Assembly (NCBI RefSeq): GCF_025766255.1
Contig: NW_026516682.1
Coordinates: 1-64,000, forward strand
Reading direction: 5' to 3'
Origin: Zychaea mexicana
Lineage: Eukaryota; Mucoromycota; Mucoromycetes; Mucorales; Lichtheimiaceae
DNA: 64,000 nucleotides
The first letter of the stretch is position 1. Each line of letters starts with the position of its first letter. Positions 1 to 12,850 of this stretch are shown one piece after another. Position numbers and translations under genes: made by a program. The notes under the pieces are model-generated. The model was not told the origin of the DNA and did not search any database. It saw only the letters and a list, made by a program, of their open reading frames with translations.

Positions 1-1
1 T

Positions 2-417
2 GGCGGCGGTGGTGAAAGGGGTGAAGGACCATCGGCATCGTCATCTCGTGAAGGAAAAAGTAGAAGATCCTTGAAGTAAGTAGTGGATTGGGGATAATGG
101 TAAAAATTGATGGAGAAATTAAGGATATTCTAACCCGTTGCTCTGGTTATAACAGTCTAAATTCCCCGTCAACGGCATCATTATCAACAGCTGGTACTAC
201 AACTAGCAACAATAACAACAACATCATGAATGCACAGCAAGAGCAACAAGAACAGCAACAAACAACGACAAGCAGTAATGAATTTACTCCCACCATTCGA
301 CCTATTCGTCAACCGCGTGGACCTGAACCGGATAAAAATTTCGCGGCACGCAAAGATCTTCCCCATCAAGGCAGACTTACTATCTGCGTTTGTCAGACTT
401 TGGGCATCAAGATTTAA
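2..417 (+). CDS. 3' end of a low-complexity protein with a SUZ-C-like motif (partial)
   Basis: This is the 3' part of a gene cut by the left window edge. Exon <2-75 reads in frame 2 (Gly/Ser/Arg-rich, through SASSSREGKSRRSL). An 80-base intron follows (donor GTAAGT at 76, branch-like CTAAC near 130, acceptor AG at 154-155), and the last exon is 156-417. The splice keeps the frame exactly. The tail is Asn/Gln/Thr-rich and then contains PIRQPRGPEPDKNFAARK, which resembles the SUZ-C motif (PxRQPRGP...F) found at the C-terminus of R3H/SUZ-type RNA-binding proteins. An RNA-binding or post-transcriptional role is therefore inferred only from this motif; the diagnostic domains would lie to the left of the window. 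An ATG at 97 lies inside the intron and is not the start. The gene structure is fairly sure, the family assignment is tentative. Confidence 0.55.
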
Positions 418-902
418 GTTATCCACTTTATAAATGTTATATCCAATGATGATGATGATGATAACCTCAACACATTTTGTACATACAAATTGTATACTAC
501 TATCGCTCCTTCTTTTCTCAAAAAAGTATGTACGATGTATAAAAATTTGTATAAACAACAACAACAACACCATCACCACCTCACTGAAATAAAATTGGAA
601 AGTCATATATCGAGAGTTATCAATCAAGTGTATGTACATGTTTCCTCCTCAATGATGAATGATGATGTATTGATACAGCCTGGATTGGCTTTTAGCGCGC
701 CATGTAAATGTGCACTGTGTATGCTGAACTTCCGCATGTGGCACATTGCCAAATTTGCAAACTTGGCAGGCGTTTAATTCAAGCGTGTCTCTTTTCTCTA
801 TTTTTACCCTTTCTAACCACACACACGCTCTCTCTCTCTCTCTTTTTTTTTCTTCTTACCCACAATCTTACTCTCCTTGACAGAAAACAACAACTCTCGA
901 TA
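418..902. other. intergenic: 3' flank and promoter of the EDE1-like gene
   Basis: No gene is seen. The last ~80 bases before the start codon at 903 are strongly pyrimidine-rich, with a CT microsatellite around 830-842 and a T run, the usual leader style in this window. Confidence 0.6.
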
Positions 903-3900
903 ATGTCGTCATCATCATCATCATCCTGGGAGTCTTATTTGACACCACAGGAAATAAATGCTTATGCACAATACTTTCGCGCAGCTAACCGTAGCCAGTC
1001 TGGCATCGTCACTGGTCCCGAGGCAGTACAGTTCTTTGCTACTTCTGGCGTACCTAATCAAATCTTGTCTGATGTAAGAAGAAAGTATAAAAAGGAAAAG
1101 ACGACGACAGAATGGGGATGGTACGGGTCATTCCCTCCTCTCTCTCTCTCTCTCTCTCTCGTCTCTGAATGACTTGACTTTTTATTATATGTTTGTTTGC
1201 AAAAACTGATTTTCTATTACACTATAAAAACTTATTGAATATCGGGTTAGATTTGGGAGACGGCTGACCGTGACAATATAGGACACTTGACAGCCGAGAC
1301 GTTTGCTGTGGCCTTGAAATTGATTGCCTGTGCTCAACATGGCAAAGAAGTGACCGAGCCCGTACTTGCTACGTGTAAGTAATAGATGATGATAAGAGAG
1401 GGAAGGAGGGGTAAGCGACAAAAGGACGGACGTGTGCTCACTCAAAATCTATTGGATTTTTTTTAGCGGTACCTTTGCCTCAATTTGAAGGATTTAAACT
1501 GGATAATAATAATGTTAATAATGCAACGACGGGTGGTGGTAGCAGTAGTGATTCTCCTGCTGGTCCAGCAGACGGACCGGGCATGAGATTAACACCCGCT
1601 GAACGCGAAAAATACATTTCTATCTTCCGTGTCCATCAGCCTACGGATGGTGTTCTGGACGCCACCAACGCCAAGAACATCTTTATGAAGTCAAAGCTAC
1701 CCAATGAGACATTGGGGCAAATATGGTAGGTACACTGGTACACACGGTAATGATGATGTTTTGTGATGGTGCACAAGCAACTACGTTTTGTTATGTGTAT
1801 GTGGGCTATTATAAGAAATAGACACAGACTAAAATTGTGTATGTATAAAAAATGTGTAGGTGCTTGGCAGACGTACGCCAAGCCGGTAATTTGAACCAAG
1901 CCGAGTTTGCTATTGCCATGCACTATATTGCCAAACTTATGGACGGTACACTGGCAACCTTACCGACACAACTGCCACCTTCTGTTTATGCAACTGCCAA
2001 TGGTGACTCTAATGCTGGTGTTGTGCAACCTTCGCCCCGACCGCCCGTTCTCCACCATTCTCCTCAACCTCCTCCTGCTCAGGCAACAACACAACAACAA
2101 CAACGATCACAAACAATTGATTCACTAGGCACCATGGCATTTTCGGCTGCGGGTGGAACAACGACAGCAGCAGCAATAGCACCAGAAACGACACGATGGA
2201 ATGTGACACCGCAAGAAAAGGCACAATTCGATATCTTTTTCGACAAAATTGATGGTCAAGAGAGTGGGTACGTGCAAGGCGCAGAGGCCGTAGAGTTTTT
2301 CAAAAACTCGCGTTTGCCTGAAGGTGAATTGGCCCATATTTGGGATTTGGCCGATTCAAAGCAACAAGGACGATTGACACGTGATCAGTTTGCGGTGGCT
2401 ATGCATTTGATTCATAAACGTTTACGAGGTGAAATGTTACCAACGTCGTTGCCACAGTCGTTGATGCCACCACCGACGAGCCCACATCCTCCTCCCCAAC
2501 AACAACAACAACAACAACAACAACATGCTGGTATCAGTATGGCAGCTACTAGTAGTCCAGCTATGATGCATAACACTCCTTTGCAACAGCATCAACAAGT
2601 CCAATCACCAGCTATGACAGGTAAGGAGCTCTTGATATGCATATGACTTTGTTCAAAGGCAAGAGAAAGGTCGAAAAGAGAGAAACTCACAAATACCTCT
2701 TATAAAAAATGATATATATACAAGCAGGTGGCTCTAATATCTTTGATGATCAAGACCTATTGGGCGACTTTGGTAACAACGATGACCAATTCACGCAAGA
2801 TACGAACCAGGTGAACCAACTACAAAACCAAATGGCCGCACTCAAGACGAGCACGGGCCAAATACATAAGCAACATCTCGACACCAAGCAAACATTAGAA
2901 CAACTGGCCGAACAAAAGCGAACGTTGCAAGCCCTGTTTACACAAGTGCAAATGCAACACGAGGCAGAACTTAAAGAATTGAACGAACTTCAACAACAGC
3001 TAGAAAGTGAAAAGCCTGGGTTTGCGCAAGCACAACAAGAACATGATGCAGCACAGCAACAATTGACGGCCACACAAGCAGAAATTGCGCAGTTGCAACA
3101 TACGTTAGAGACAAATCGTGCCGAGAGCGAACGACTTCGACAGAATGTGCACACGACTCAGGAGGAAACGCAACGACTGGTGAATGAGTTGAATGCATTA
3201 CGGAATCAAGTCAAACAACAGAATATGATGTTGGATATCAATCGTCGACAGGTTACTGCGTCGGAACAAGATCGTGACCAAGCTAAGCGGGATTTGGCTG
3301 ATTTTAAGGAAGAGCGTGGATTGCCCGAGGATTATCAAATTCCTGTGGAGCAAGACGAGGAACAAAACAAGGCGACAGAAGCAGTATCGAGTCCAGCAGC
3401 ATCGTCCTTGGCTAGCAGCGGCAATAACAACACCAATTTCTTTGATGTATTCTCACCTAAATCGGAAGACGCTGCCGCAACAACAGCAGCAGCAGCTGTC
3501 AATTCTCCAGCAGCAGCAACACCGAATGATTTTGATGCCATTTTCGGTAACTTTGGTCAGTCATCATCGCCAGCAGCATCGGAAAAGAAACCTCAACAAG
3601 ACAGTCCATTGAGTGTGTTCGATCCTGTTGGTTGGGCTACTCCACCGGAAAAGGCAACAGAATCATCCAACAATAACACGGCTAACACCAAATCCTCACG
3701 CCCTGCTCCACCCCCGCCACCTCCCCAAAGCAGACACCATCGCCAGACATCCGATATCAGCCATGCATCCACGACCTCAACAACAAAGAAACCGCGAGCT
3801 CCTCCACCGCCACCACCATCATCTGCTGCTGCTGCCGTACTAGCAAACAAGCCATCATCACCCGCGTCGAACCATGCACAGCAACAACCTAGCACCACAA

Positions 3901-4652
3901 CGGTTCCTACAGACGACGACGCATTTGACGGTGCCTTTTCTAGTACTACCGCTACTGGTGGAAACCCTATGAATGAATCTCAAGTCGTGCAGAAAAAAGA
4001 TGAATTCGACGATGCATTTGGCATTTTCGGCGATAACACCAGTAACAAGGAACAAGGAGCAGCAGCAGCGACAACAACAACAGGGGAACAAGAACAGAAA
4101 AACAATGTTTCTGGGAACGATTTGAATTGGGCATCCAGTTTTGGAGGTTTTGAATTCGGTGCGGAGACAACTACGACGACTGGTAGCAAGGGGAACAAAG
4201 CAGAAGAAGATGATTGGGACTCTATCTTTGGCGGCGGTTCAGCTGGCAAAGGAGCAGTAGCTAGTACACCTTTTGAAGCATCAGGAGCATCACCACTAGC
4301 CAATAACACTCGGACTATTGCTGCTGCGGATCAGGATGCATTTGTGGGGTTCGAGGATGCATTCAGTAGCAGTTTTGATACAACAGCAACCACGGCGCAA
4401 AAAAAGACAACACCATCTAAAGATGAAGGATCAGCAGGCAATAGCAGCAACGACAACAACAATAAAAGGGAGGAGGAACAGCAACAACCGGCAGCATCAT
4501 TATCTCCACCAGGAGGTACTACTGGAAATAGTAATTTGGATGAGTTGATTAAGATGGGATTCGGACAAAAGGAAGCCAAGGAAGCATTAGAGCGATATGA
4601 TCAAGATTTGGTTAAAGCAAGTAACTTCTTACTGGATCAATCGTCCAAATAA
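903..4652 (+). CDS. EDE1: Ede1/Eps15-like endocytic scaffold with three EH domains and a UBA domain
   Basis: Exons 903-1073, 1251-1374, 1467-1725, 1860-2620 and 2728-4652 join in frame to 1079 residues. EH domains lie at about 9-95, 138-220 and 299-385, each with the EF-hand-like [IV]W..AD core (IWETADRDNIGHL, IWCLADVRQAGNL, IWDLADSKQQGRL). A Gln-rich linker leads to a coiled coil at about 465-640. A long Ser/Ala/Pro/Thr-rich disordered region follows, with acidic DEFDDAF and DDDAFDGAF motifs and polyproline runs, and a C-terminal UBA domain at about 1041-1075 (NLDELIKMGFGQKEAKEAL). Ede1/Eps15 proteins act at the plasma membrane as early scaffolds of clathrin-coated pits; EH domains bind NPF peptides and the UBA binds ubiquitinated cargo. 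The start at 903 is chosen because EH1 begins nine residues later. A polyadenylation-type AATAAA lies at 4660. A second paralogue without UBA lies at 56305-59260. Confidence 0.93.
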
Positions 4653-5888
4653 TAACAGCAATAAAGCTTCGATATACACAATCTCTCCTCTCTCTTTCTT
4701 TTTCTGTCCACAAAACATATACTTGTAATAAGAACAATAATAATTAAAGGATATGTAGAAGCATGCATTCACGTTTTGCTTAATCCCCACCGCTTTTTGG
4801 TTAAATGAATCAGTATGTATTTGATAGCTTATATGCTATACCTACTGATAACTGATCACATAGAGCTACTCATATCACTACTTAAGCACCAAGTACGCAT
4901 TGCACACATAGCCCCCGCTCCAAGAAAGTTTCTCCCCTTTTATTGGATTCGGTGCTTCGTCCCCCCTTCATGTACACATAGTCTCTTTTTCTTCTCTGTA
5001 GACTCTTCCTCCTCTCTCCCTCCTTGCTTTTCGCAGCGTAGCTACTAAATGATAATGGATAGTGTGTGTCGTATTTCCCACAAAAGAAAATAAGAGGACA
5101 TTTGCGTCTTGGGATAAGGGGGGGGGGTGTTTTTCTAAAAAGTATGTGTATGCATGTATGGAAACAATTAAGGGCTTTTTTGATCGACCTTTTATTGTTT
5201 TGTGCTTCGTTTACGTATGTACAATAAATCATGATAATATTCTGAGAATGTGTATGGTTTATTACAACATGCAACCTTAAAGCTATTGTGTGTAGTGACT
5301 AGCAATCTTTTTTTTTCTATTAGGAAGAAAAAATATATCATCGCCATACTACTATGAATACTGCTACTGCTTACTATCCCTCCCCTCTCAGCAGGTATAT
5401 CTCGCTTTGGGTTGTTTAGCATGACTATCTATCAGTTTGCTAGTGAAATTTTGCATGAATGTAGGTAAGATTGGTAAAATGTGTGTACGGTTCCTTTTGT
5501 CAAAGGCCCTGAAAATGTCTATTTTCTTTCTTTGTGTAGTAAGCGTGTGTATGTACACCTACAAGTCCTACATTGTACGAATAACACTTGAGCAACTCCA
5601 ACCCCCTCCTAAACTTAATTTTTTGTGCGAATAGCCTCACGTCCTGTTGCTCCCTTTTCCCCATCTAGTATGGCTAAACCTTTTTTCTGTTGTTGTTGTT
5701 GTTGCTGCTATGATTTAAAAAGAGCAAAAAATACAAAAACTTTTTCTTTCTTTTCTTTTTTTCTTTTAAAAGAACAAAAATCAACTTAATACTACTACTA
5801 CTATCGCTATCTACTACATAATAGTACATCCATTATACATATATACTCGCCCTCTCTTACACTACGTTCATACAAATAATCGATTACG
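4653..5888. other. intergenic between EDE1-like and RGS genes
   Basis: No ORF with coding character is seen. It holds the EDE1 3' flank, CT-rich tracts (4684-4700, 5000-5030), a G run near 5119-5128, a TTG repeat near 5688-5708 and the pyrimidine-rich leader of the RGS gene. Confidence 0.55.
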
Positions 5889-7941
5889 ATGATGGATTCA
5901 AGCATGTCGCAGCAGGCATATACGTCCATGATGAAGTTTACTATGGATGGTCGTCCTTATGTCAAGGTTAGTACTTTCTTAGCTAAAAATTAAGCTTGCA
6001 TCAATGTTTGTCGAGTGTAAGGCCGAACAAACAAACTCACACAGGACATACAAAATGGGTTGGGGGCGGCATTAGGATATCCACGACTTATTTGGTGCCT
6101 TGATGGTCCAAATCCGGTTCGAAACTCATCGCTACTTGTTTCGAAACTACCAAAACGCCTTTTCATCCGAAGATGCCATCCAAGTACTGGGCAATTTGAA
6201 ATTCTCACAAACTGTTCGCGTGCCTGACCCAAACAATCCTTCGCGGTTGTTGCGCACAACCACGACAACGACATTCAATATGGCGCGTGACATGGCCCGA
6301 GCCTTATGCCAACAATTTGCGTGGGCTCGACTGATGGAAAATGCTGTAGATCAACAAGTCCGTTCTTTTAAAGAACGTGGTCTCTGGCGATTGACTCATA
6401 AAGGTGTTGCGGCATTACAAGACTTTTGTGTCCGGACCGAAGCGGATATGCCTCTGGGTGCCATTCCGCCCACAGTAAATACCGACGCGTTCGATTTGAT
6501 CGAGATTGGTCGGTCCAAGGATTACGATCAGATGCTGTTGACCCGACAGACGGTTTCCAGTGTGTTTCGAATCATGGTCCGCTCTTTGCCCTTGGAAGGA
6601 GTGGATCATCATCAGCAGCAGCATCATCATCAGCAAGAGGAGAACGCTTCAACCAAGGCTTCCAGCAAACAGAAGCAGCAACAGGAAGGTGATGTGTTAT
6701 CGTCTTCTTCTTCTTCTTTTATTGAAGGAGGTGGATTGAAACGACGTGAATCAGTTGCATCCTCTACATCGTCCGTATCTTCCGCATCCACAAATCCATC
6801 CCATGGTGCTGGTGCACCATTTGCGATGTCGTCAAGAGCCTCTTCAGTGACCACAGGAACGACCATGAGCGAAAAGTCAAGACTACAGCTTTTGGATAAT
6901 CGATTATTGAACACGGTAGCAAATATGAAGCGTCAACATCAAAGTCAGCAGCGCCGATCCTCTGCAAAGAGCAACAACAATGTGGTCGTCGGCTATCGAG
7001 CTATTTTCCCTACTCTGTTATGCTGTGATTGGATCACTGAGAACTGCACAGTAGCTAACCGCGACGAATCCGAAGAATTGGTGACGGAATTCTATCGTTT
7101 AGGATGGATCGAGCATCAAGACCACAAGCGCCAAAGCCATCATACCATCCAAGCCCACAAAAATGTGCTTGTTGTGGTGACGGCCAAAGGACGAGCGATA
7201 GCAGAAACGGAAGCAGCTGATCAAGACACGAGCAATGTTTATGCACGACGGCCCAAGAACAATCATCACAGCAGTCCTCGACCCAACAGCTCCGTTAATG
7301 TCGACCAACAAGAGGGACTGAACGGCCGTTTGAAACAAATATTAGACGACCCACAATTACGCTCGTTATTCAAGGACTTTTTGCGCAGCAACTTTTGTGA
7401 AGAAAACCTGGATTTCTGGATCGATTATGCGACGTTGCGCAGGAAATGCCGCAATCAAAGTCCAGCCATGCCGTCACAGAACCAAAAGGATTTGTTAGAA
7501 GACGCCTACAGTGTTTGGTCGACGTATCTGGCGCCCCATGCCTTGAGTGAGTTGAATGTGGATCATTTGTTGCGGCAAGAAATGGCTCGTTTGGTTAATG
7601 CCACGGTCACTATCGCGCAAGACCCTCAAAGCCAGCGCGTCATCATCTCGACCCACTCGACCTCCCAAAGTTTGCGCATGATGCTCAAGTGGTTCGATAA
7701 GGTCGAGGAACATATTCTTCGTCTGATGGCATCGGACTCGGTGCCAAAGTTTATACGGACTTCGGAATATCGTCAAATCATGGATGCCCGGGAGCCAGAA
7801 CACACGTGTGGTGAAGAGCGGCGTGATTCGGCCATGTCGTCGTCGTCTTCAGTATCAGTAGCCAACAACAAGGCCCCATCAGAAAAGGAAGAAGTGTCAC
7901 TTTTACCAGAGATACCGCACAGCAGTAGTATGCTTGTTTAG
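5889..7941 (+). CDS. SST2: Sst2/FlbA-type regulator of G-protein signalling (DEP-DEP-RGS)
   Basis: Exon 1 (5889-5966) encodes 26 residues ending GRPYVK. Intron 5967-6075 (donor GTTAGT, acceptor ATTAG) joins exactly to DIHDLFGALMV, giving 647 residues. The first DEP-type region is about 27-145 (SSEDAIQVLGNLKFSQTVRV, then TTTTTTFNMARDMARALCQQ). A His/Gln/Ser-rich linker leads to a second DEP at about 332-404 (GYRAIFPTLLCCDWI). The RGS domain is about 441-600 with the helix core SNFCEENLDFWIDY. Proteins of this plan (yeast Sst2, Aspergillus FlbA) accelerate GTP hydrolysis by G-alpha subunits and desensitise pheromone or nutrient GPCR signalling; the DEP domains tether them to receptor tails or membrane. 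Two ATG codons are adjacent at 5889 and 5892. The low-complexity insert between the DEP domains (about 205-330) is longer than usual. AATAAA lies at 8363. Confidence 0.93.
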
Positions 7942-8438
7942 ATGAACGCTCTTTTTTTTCTCTCTCTTGATCATCACTTGTTGTTACTGCTATTTCATTA
8001 CATACTACTGCTATCACTACACTACTACAGCTAGACTGCTTCTAAACATTTTCTATCTCTCTCTCCCTAATTTTTATGAAAAAATCAAAAAAAAAAGTAG
8101 CTTCCCTCAATGTTACACATTGTTCCTTCTTTTCAAGGAAAAAGTAATAAACTGTTTTTACTACAAGAACAAAAAAAAAATCTCTTTCTGGTTCTCTTCT
8201 CCAAGAAACAAGGAAAGTGACTAATTCACACCCTAACTTTCTTTCCACAAAACTCCCTAATAGTGATTCTTGAATTATCTCTTTTTCTTTTTTCCCTCTC
8301 TCTCTAATCTGCACCCCACCCCCCTCTTCTCGCTCCTTCAATTCATATGATGAATGTATCCCAATAAACTTGATATCCAGTCGACCTCAGAACTGCCCGC
8401 TGCAAATCTCTCTTTTTTTCCACCGGAAATTTATTCCT
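7942..8438. other. convergent 3' flanks of the RGS and PCC-beta genes
   Basis: Nothing coding is seen. AATAAA on the plus strand at 8363-8368 fits the RGS transcript. On the minus strand an AATAAA (plus 8430-8435) follows the PCC-beta stop by a few bases. T-rich and CT-rich tracts fill the rest. Confidence 0.55.
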
Positions 8439-10801
8439 TCATAAGGGGCCTGTGCCGTGTTTTTTCCAAGGGTTCTGCATTGACTTGGTTTTGAGTAGTT
8501 CCAGCTGCTCAATAAGTCTTGCACGTGTCGTTCTAATCACGATTATGCCATGTTTAGATTGTTAGTATGTGTGAGCTTTTCTCTCTCTCTCTCTTTTTCA
8601 TTGATGAGATACATATTCTCATGCTTAGAAAAACTTGTTTTCCTTTGGGAGATATAATTCCACTAATTAGTAAAGAAACCTGGCTAACCTTGGTTCAATG
8701 ATATCATCCAAATATCCTTGTCGAGCAGCCGCCAAAGGTGTTGTAAACTTTGCCTTGTATTCTGCTTCTAATGCATCCTTGCCGGGCTTGTTTCTAAATA
8801 TGATCTCCACAGCACCTGTTGCTCCCATGACTGCAATTTCCGCCGTTGGCCAGGCAACACTGCAAATTGTGGAGAGTGGAAAGTGTTAAGTCTGTCTTTA
8901 TGTTTGTTGCTTGTTTTCCCCTGCGATCGCGTCCCATCGTAGAAACTTAACTTTACATTACCACCCCACCCCTTCCCCACTAGCAACCCCCTTTTTACAT
9001 GTATTACAAACATGTTTGAAAGAGGAAGGGAAGGAGAGATAGAGGAGGTGACGATAAAGAATGGTGCATATAGTGTACAATTCCCCTCTCCACGATCCAC
9101 AGCTACAACTTACTTGTAATCACCACGCATGTTTTTGGAGCTCATGACAATGTAAGCACCACCATAGGCTTTTCGAGTAATGACGGTCAACTTTGGTACA
9201 GTAGCTTCACAATAAGCGTATACCAGTTTGGCGCCATGGCGAATAATGCCGCCGTGTTCCTGTGCCGTGCCGGGTAGGAATCCAGGCACATCGACAAATG
9301 AGACGAGGGGTATATTGAATGCATCACAGAACCGAATGAAGCGTGCTGCTTTGACAGATGCGTCCATATCGAGTGCGCCCGATGATATCAGTGGTTGGTT
9401 GGCGACCACGCCGACGGTTTGTCCTGCCATTCGACTAAATCCTACAAGGATATTGGGTGCATATTCAGGCCCAATCTCATAGAACGAATGTTGATCCATA
9501 ACCTACAAACACCCCCCGAGAAAAAGATACATTCGTAAGTAGCTGCATAATCCTCTCTAATTCTCGCGCGCGCACATAAAAGACCCCTCCTTCTCTAAAG
9601 AGAAAGAAAGAAACACTTACGCGCTGTATTACTTCACGCATATCATAGGCCATGTTCGAATTTGCCGGGACAATCGTATCCAATGCTTCGTCTTGTCGAT
9701 CCACCGGGTCTCCAAACAGACGAACAGGCGCTTGTTCACGGTTGGAAAGGGGTAAATAATCCACCAAATCGCGTACTCGTTGCAACGCTTCCATATCATT
9801 TGCATACGCATTATGAGCCACCCCACTTTTTGCTGTATGCGTTCTCGCACCACCCAAAGCTTCCTGAGTGACTTGTTCATTGGTCACGGCTTTCACCACA
9901 TCAGGGCCAGTGACAAACATGTGGGATGTGTCTTTTACCATAAACACAAAGTCCGTCAGCGCAGGTGAATAAACGGCACCACCCGCACAAGGTCCCATGA
10001 TGACGGATAACTGTGGAACCACGCCCGAAGCCAATACGTTCTTTTGAAAAATGTCAGCATAACCCGCCAACGAGTTGACACCTTCTTGGATCCGTGCACC
10101 GCCCGAGTCTTGTAGTCCAATCACAGGTGCACCCACAAGCATGGCTTGATCCATCACTTTGAGAATCTTGTTGGCGTTCGTTCGAGATAAACTGCCGCCG
10201 AACACGGTAAAGTCTTGGCTGTATACAAAAACGCGTCGGCCATGGATTGTGCCGTGTCCTGTCACTATACCGTCGCCAGCTATCTTTAAGAAGAAGAAAA
10301 AATAGGCCCAGAGACTGGTTAGGTTGTCCGTTCCTCGGTTGACTCAGTATTGTTGTTGTGTTTGTAATTAAAAGTACCTTTTTTGAATCCATGCCAAAGT
10401 CTGTGCATTCATGTTCGACAAATGCGTCATATTCTCGAAAGGAACCCGAGTCCAATAGTAAATCGAGTCTTTCGCGTGCTGATAATTTGCCCTATGAAAG
10501 GTATATAGCCAATCGCGCACAAGAAGAAGAGTAAGAAAAACAATAACAGGTCGGTTAGTTCTCAATGCATAAGAGGGCTCATGGTATGTGTAATGTATAC
10601 ACTTACCTTGTCATGTTGAGTTTTATGTTTTGATTCGCCACCACCGTTATACGCCTCTTGTCGTTTAGAAGCAATGGACGAATAGTAATAAAACTGAGCC
10701 TGGCGAAGAAAAAAGTCGCGGTGGTGTTGTCGCCGGTGACAAAAAGAGGAAGAAGAAGAGAGAAAGGCTCGCTGCCAGAGACGTGTTTTCGTTGATAACA
10801 T
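8439..10801 (-). CDS. PCCB: propionyl-CoA carboxylase beta subunit, mitochondrial
   Basis: Six exons on the minus strand: 10607-10801, 10378-10491, 9621-10283, 9114-9502, 8689-8859 and 8439-8532. They join in frame to 541 residues, the usual length for this subunit. An Arg/Ser-rich N-terminus ([19 protein letters not shown]) fits a mitochondrial presequence. The carboxyltransferase body follows the family closely: [91 protein letters not shown] and [11 protein letters not shown]. It ends KKHGTGPL. The enzyme transfers carboxyl from biotin on the alpha subunit to propionyl-CoA, giving methylmalonyl-CoA in the matrix. The alpha (biotin) subunit is not in the window. Methylcrotonyl-CoA carboxylase beta is the main alternative; the SPALTDF and DIFQKN(V) context favours propionyl-CoA carboxylase. 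Confidence 0.92.
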
Positions 10802-11359
10802 GAAACACAAGTGTGTATTAAAAATGTGGGGTAGAAGGCGAATGTAATTACTCAAAAAGTCAGGTGGTGCAGTTCCTTAATAATGCTAACTCTCTGCAGA
10901 CTCCGAGGAACACCTTATTCAATCGCGTCGATTTAGCTCGATCAAGACGAACCATTATTATGGACCGACCAGTATTCTAGCTTAGCCTACAATAAGCCGA
11001 CCATCATTAGCCCAAAGTAGTCGCATTCACAGTTCCGTCTGATAGTAGTTTGTCATATGCTTCTTGAAAAAGTTATTGCACTTTTCTTAAACACAATTAG
11101 GGTTCTTTATGCATGCGTAATATAAATTTTAGAGAACCTCATTAATGACGAATACTCTTCTGTATATCTTAGAATGCTGCTAGCCGCTGTGAATATATAG
11201 TCCAATAAAACAGTACATTCCAACAATTCTATTACTTACACCAATAACAGATAGTATTGATGCCGGGATGTGTGTGTTGAAATTGATCGGTGCCCTTTTT
11301 GCAACATGTCAGCACTTTATCGTCTCCTCTTCCATCTGTTTGTTTTTTCGCGCTAGACC
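10802..11359. other. intergenic, PCC-beta promoter side
   Basis: No supported gene. It contains the presumed PCC-beta promoter and then sequence of lower GC without coding character. Confidence 0.5.
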
Positions 11360-12850
11360 TTCTTGATTTATACAGCTTCCTTTGCCGTGCTTCGCATTGA
11401 AGTCATCGACAACGCGATCATCATCACCACTACCAGTACCAAGTCGAAATTATTGCTGATTCTACGCATCATCCACAGAACGACTAAAAACAATTTTATG
11501 CCTACGACAAGGATGATACAGATGATCAGCATGTCGAGTTTTACTATTATGCCGAAATACAACCTACAACAAGCGGAATTATTTCGGCAGCAGCAATGCC
11601 AATAACATCAGTAACAACTAACACTGTTAATATCGACAATACGTTTGAGGAGATTACGAACACTACAACTATGGTCCTGCTACGATTGATCTGACGTTGC
11701 TGGCCAAGCCCGTTTGGTAAAACCGCTTGTGGAAAATCTTGCCGGCCCCCATCAACTTGGGATACGCATTGGATCAGCGCAACTGAAATGGGTCTAATAC
11801 AGGCAACCAAGCAGTGAGGGATCTTTCTGCCTTACCTTACACCATCACTTCTGAAAGAAGAAAAGGGCTCAAAACTCATGTGAATGTATATGCACGCAAA
11901 AAAAAAGCCTCGTTCATCAGATTCGGTAGTATGCGATCGTGCTTGGCAAACACAAAATTCTCAAAGAATCTTTGACCCATTAGTTGTCGGCGGCAACTTT
12001 TATGGCGATACACCTAGTGTCAGCAGCACACACACGGATACAGGTGCGCAGATTTACAAATGCCCAACACTGTCAGCCTTATTGTTTCAACGTTGACGAC
12101 AGCAACAAGAATACCTCTTCGTGTCAGTACTAAAGAAACACCAGGGCAAGACGACCCTCATTGAAAAGTGATAGTATTACGACAGAATTCTCATCCATAG
12201 CAGAGAACATTCCACTTGGTAGTAATAAGTCTGCTTCAAAGCAATTGATATAGAGATGTGCAGTTCTTTATCCACGCTGTTTTTGCGACCTTGATATAAT
12301 ATACAGAACCTGCCTTGGTAATTGACGTGATGCATATTAAAGTGATATATATATGCTTACTACCGACTATACCGAAGGGACATCTTCGGTAGTAGCAACA
12401 ACAACAACTACGGTGTCGGCAGTAGGTTTAAGAACTGCCATAGTCACTGCAACACGAACAATCATAGCAGCTGGAGAAACTATAGCCACAATTGGAATGC
12501 AGGAACAACGACGGAACGAGAGACGAGAACAGCGACAGAAATAACGACACAGCGCTAGACAACCACGAAGCACGTTAAGAAAACTGTTTATGTGACCCAA
12601 AATTCAGCGATTACTATTTCCAGTCGATAAAGCTCTCTCCCTTCGTTGAAAGATGGGGAGGATGATGATAATGGTTTAAAAATCATTAAAAAAGCATCGA
12701 TAGTAAGGATGCTGGTTGTAGTAATACTGTTCGCATTGTACCTGCTCCTGGCCGTCATCGCAACAACCGCGGACAGCACTGACATCGTCATCAACCGCAT
12801 CATCAACGTCGTTCCTCGTAATAAATTATCAAGACAGATCGTTGCCACAG
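11360..12850 (+). pseudogene. decayed choice-of-anchor-A family gene
   Basis: Peptides in several frames match, in the same order, parts of the two intact family members at 18971 and 23881. Near 11400-11500 is a His-rich linker (HRQRDHHHHYQYQ). Near 11520-11660 is VEFYYYAEIQPTTSG followed by a TSVTTNT..IDNTFEEIT stretch, matching the IKYIYYTEPAQTPTAIS...TITSDQTFTETVT region. Near 11975 is LVVGGNFYGD, matching LVVGGVINVV of the anchor-A domain. Near 12380-12470 is a Thr-rich stretch. Near 12725-12830 is VRIVPAPGRHRNN followed by a His/Arg-rich tail, matching VGVPVPDGGRW and the His/Gly tail. Frames shift repeatedly and stops interrupt, so no protein is expected. The order and co-orientation with the downstream pair suggest an older member of the same local array. 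Boundaries are approximate. Confidence 0.55.
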
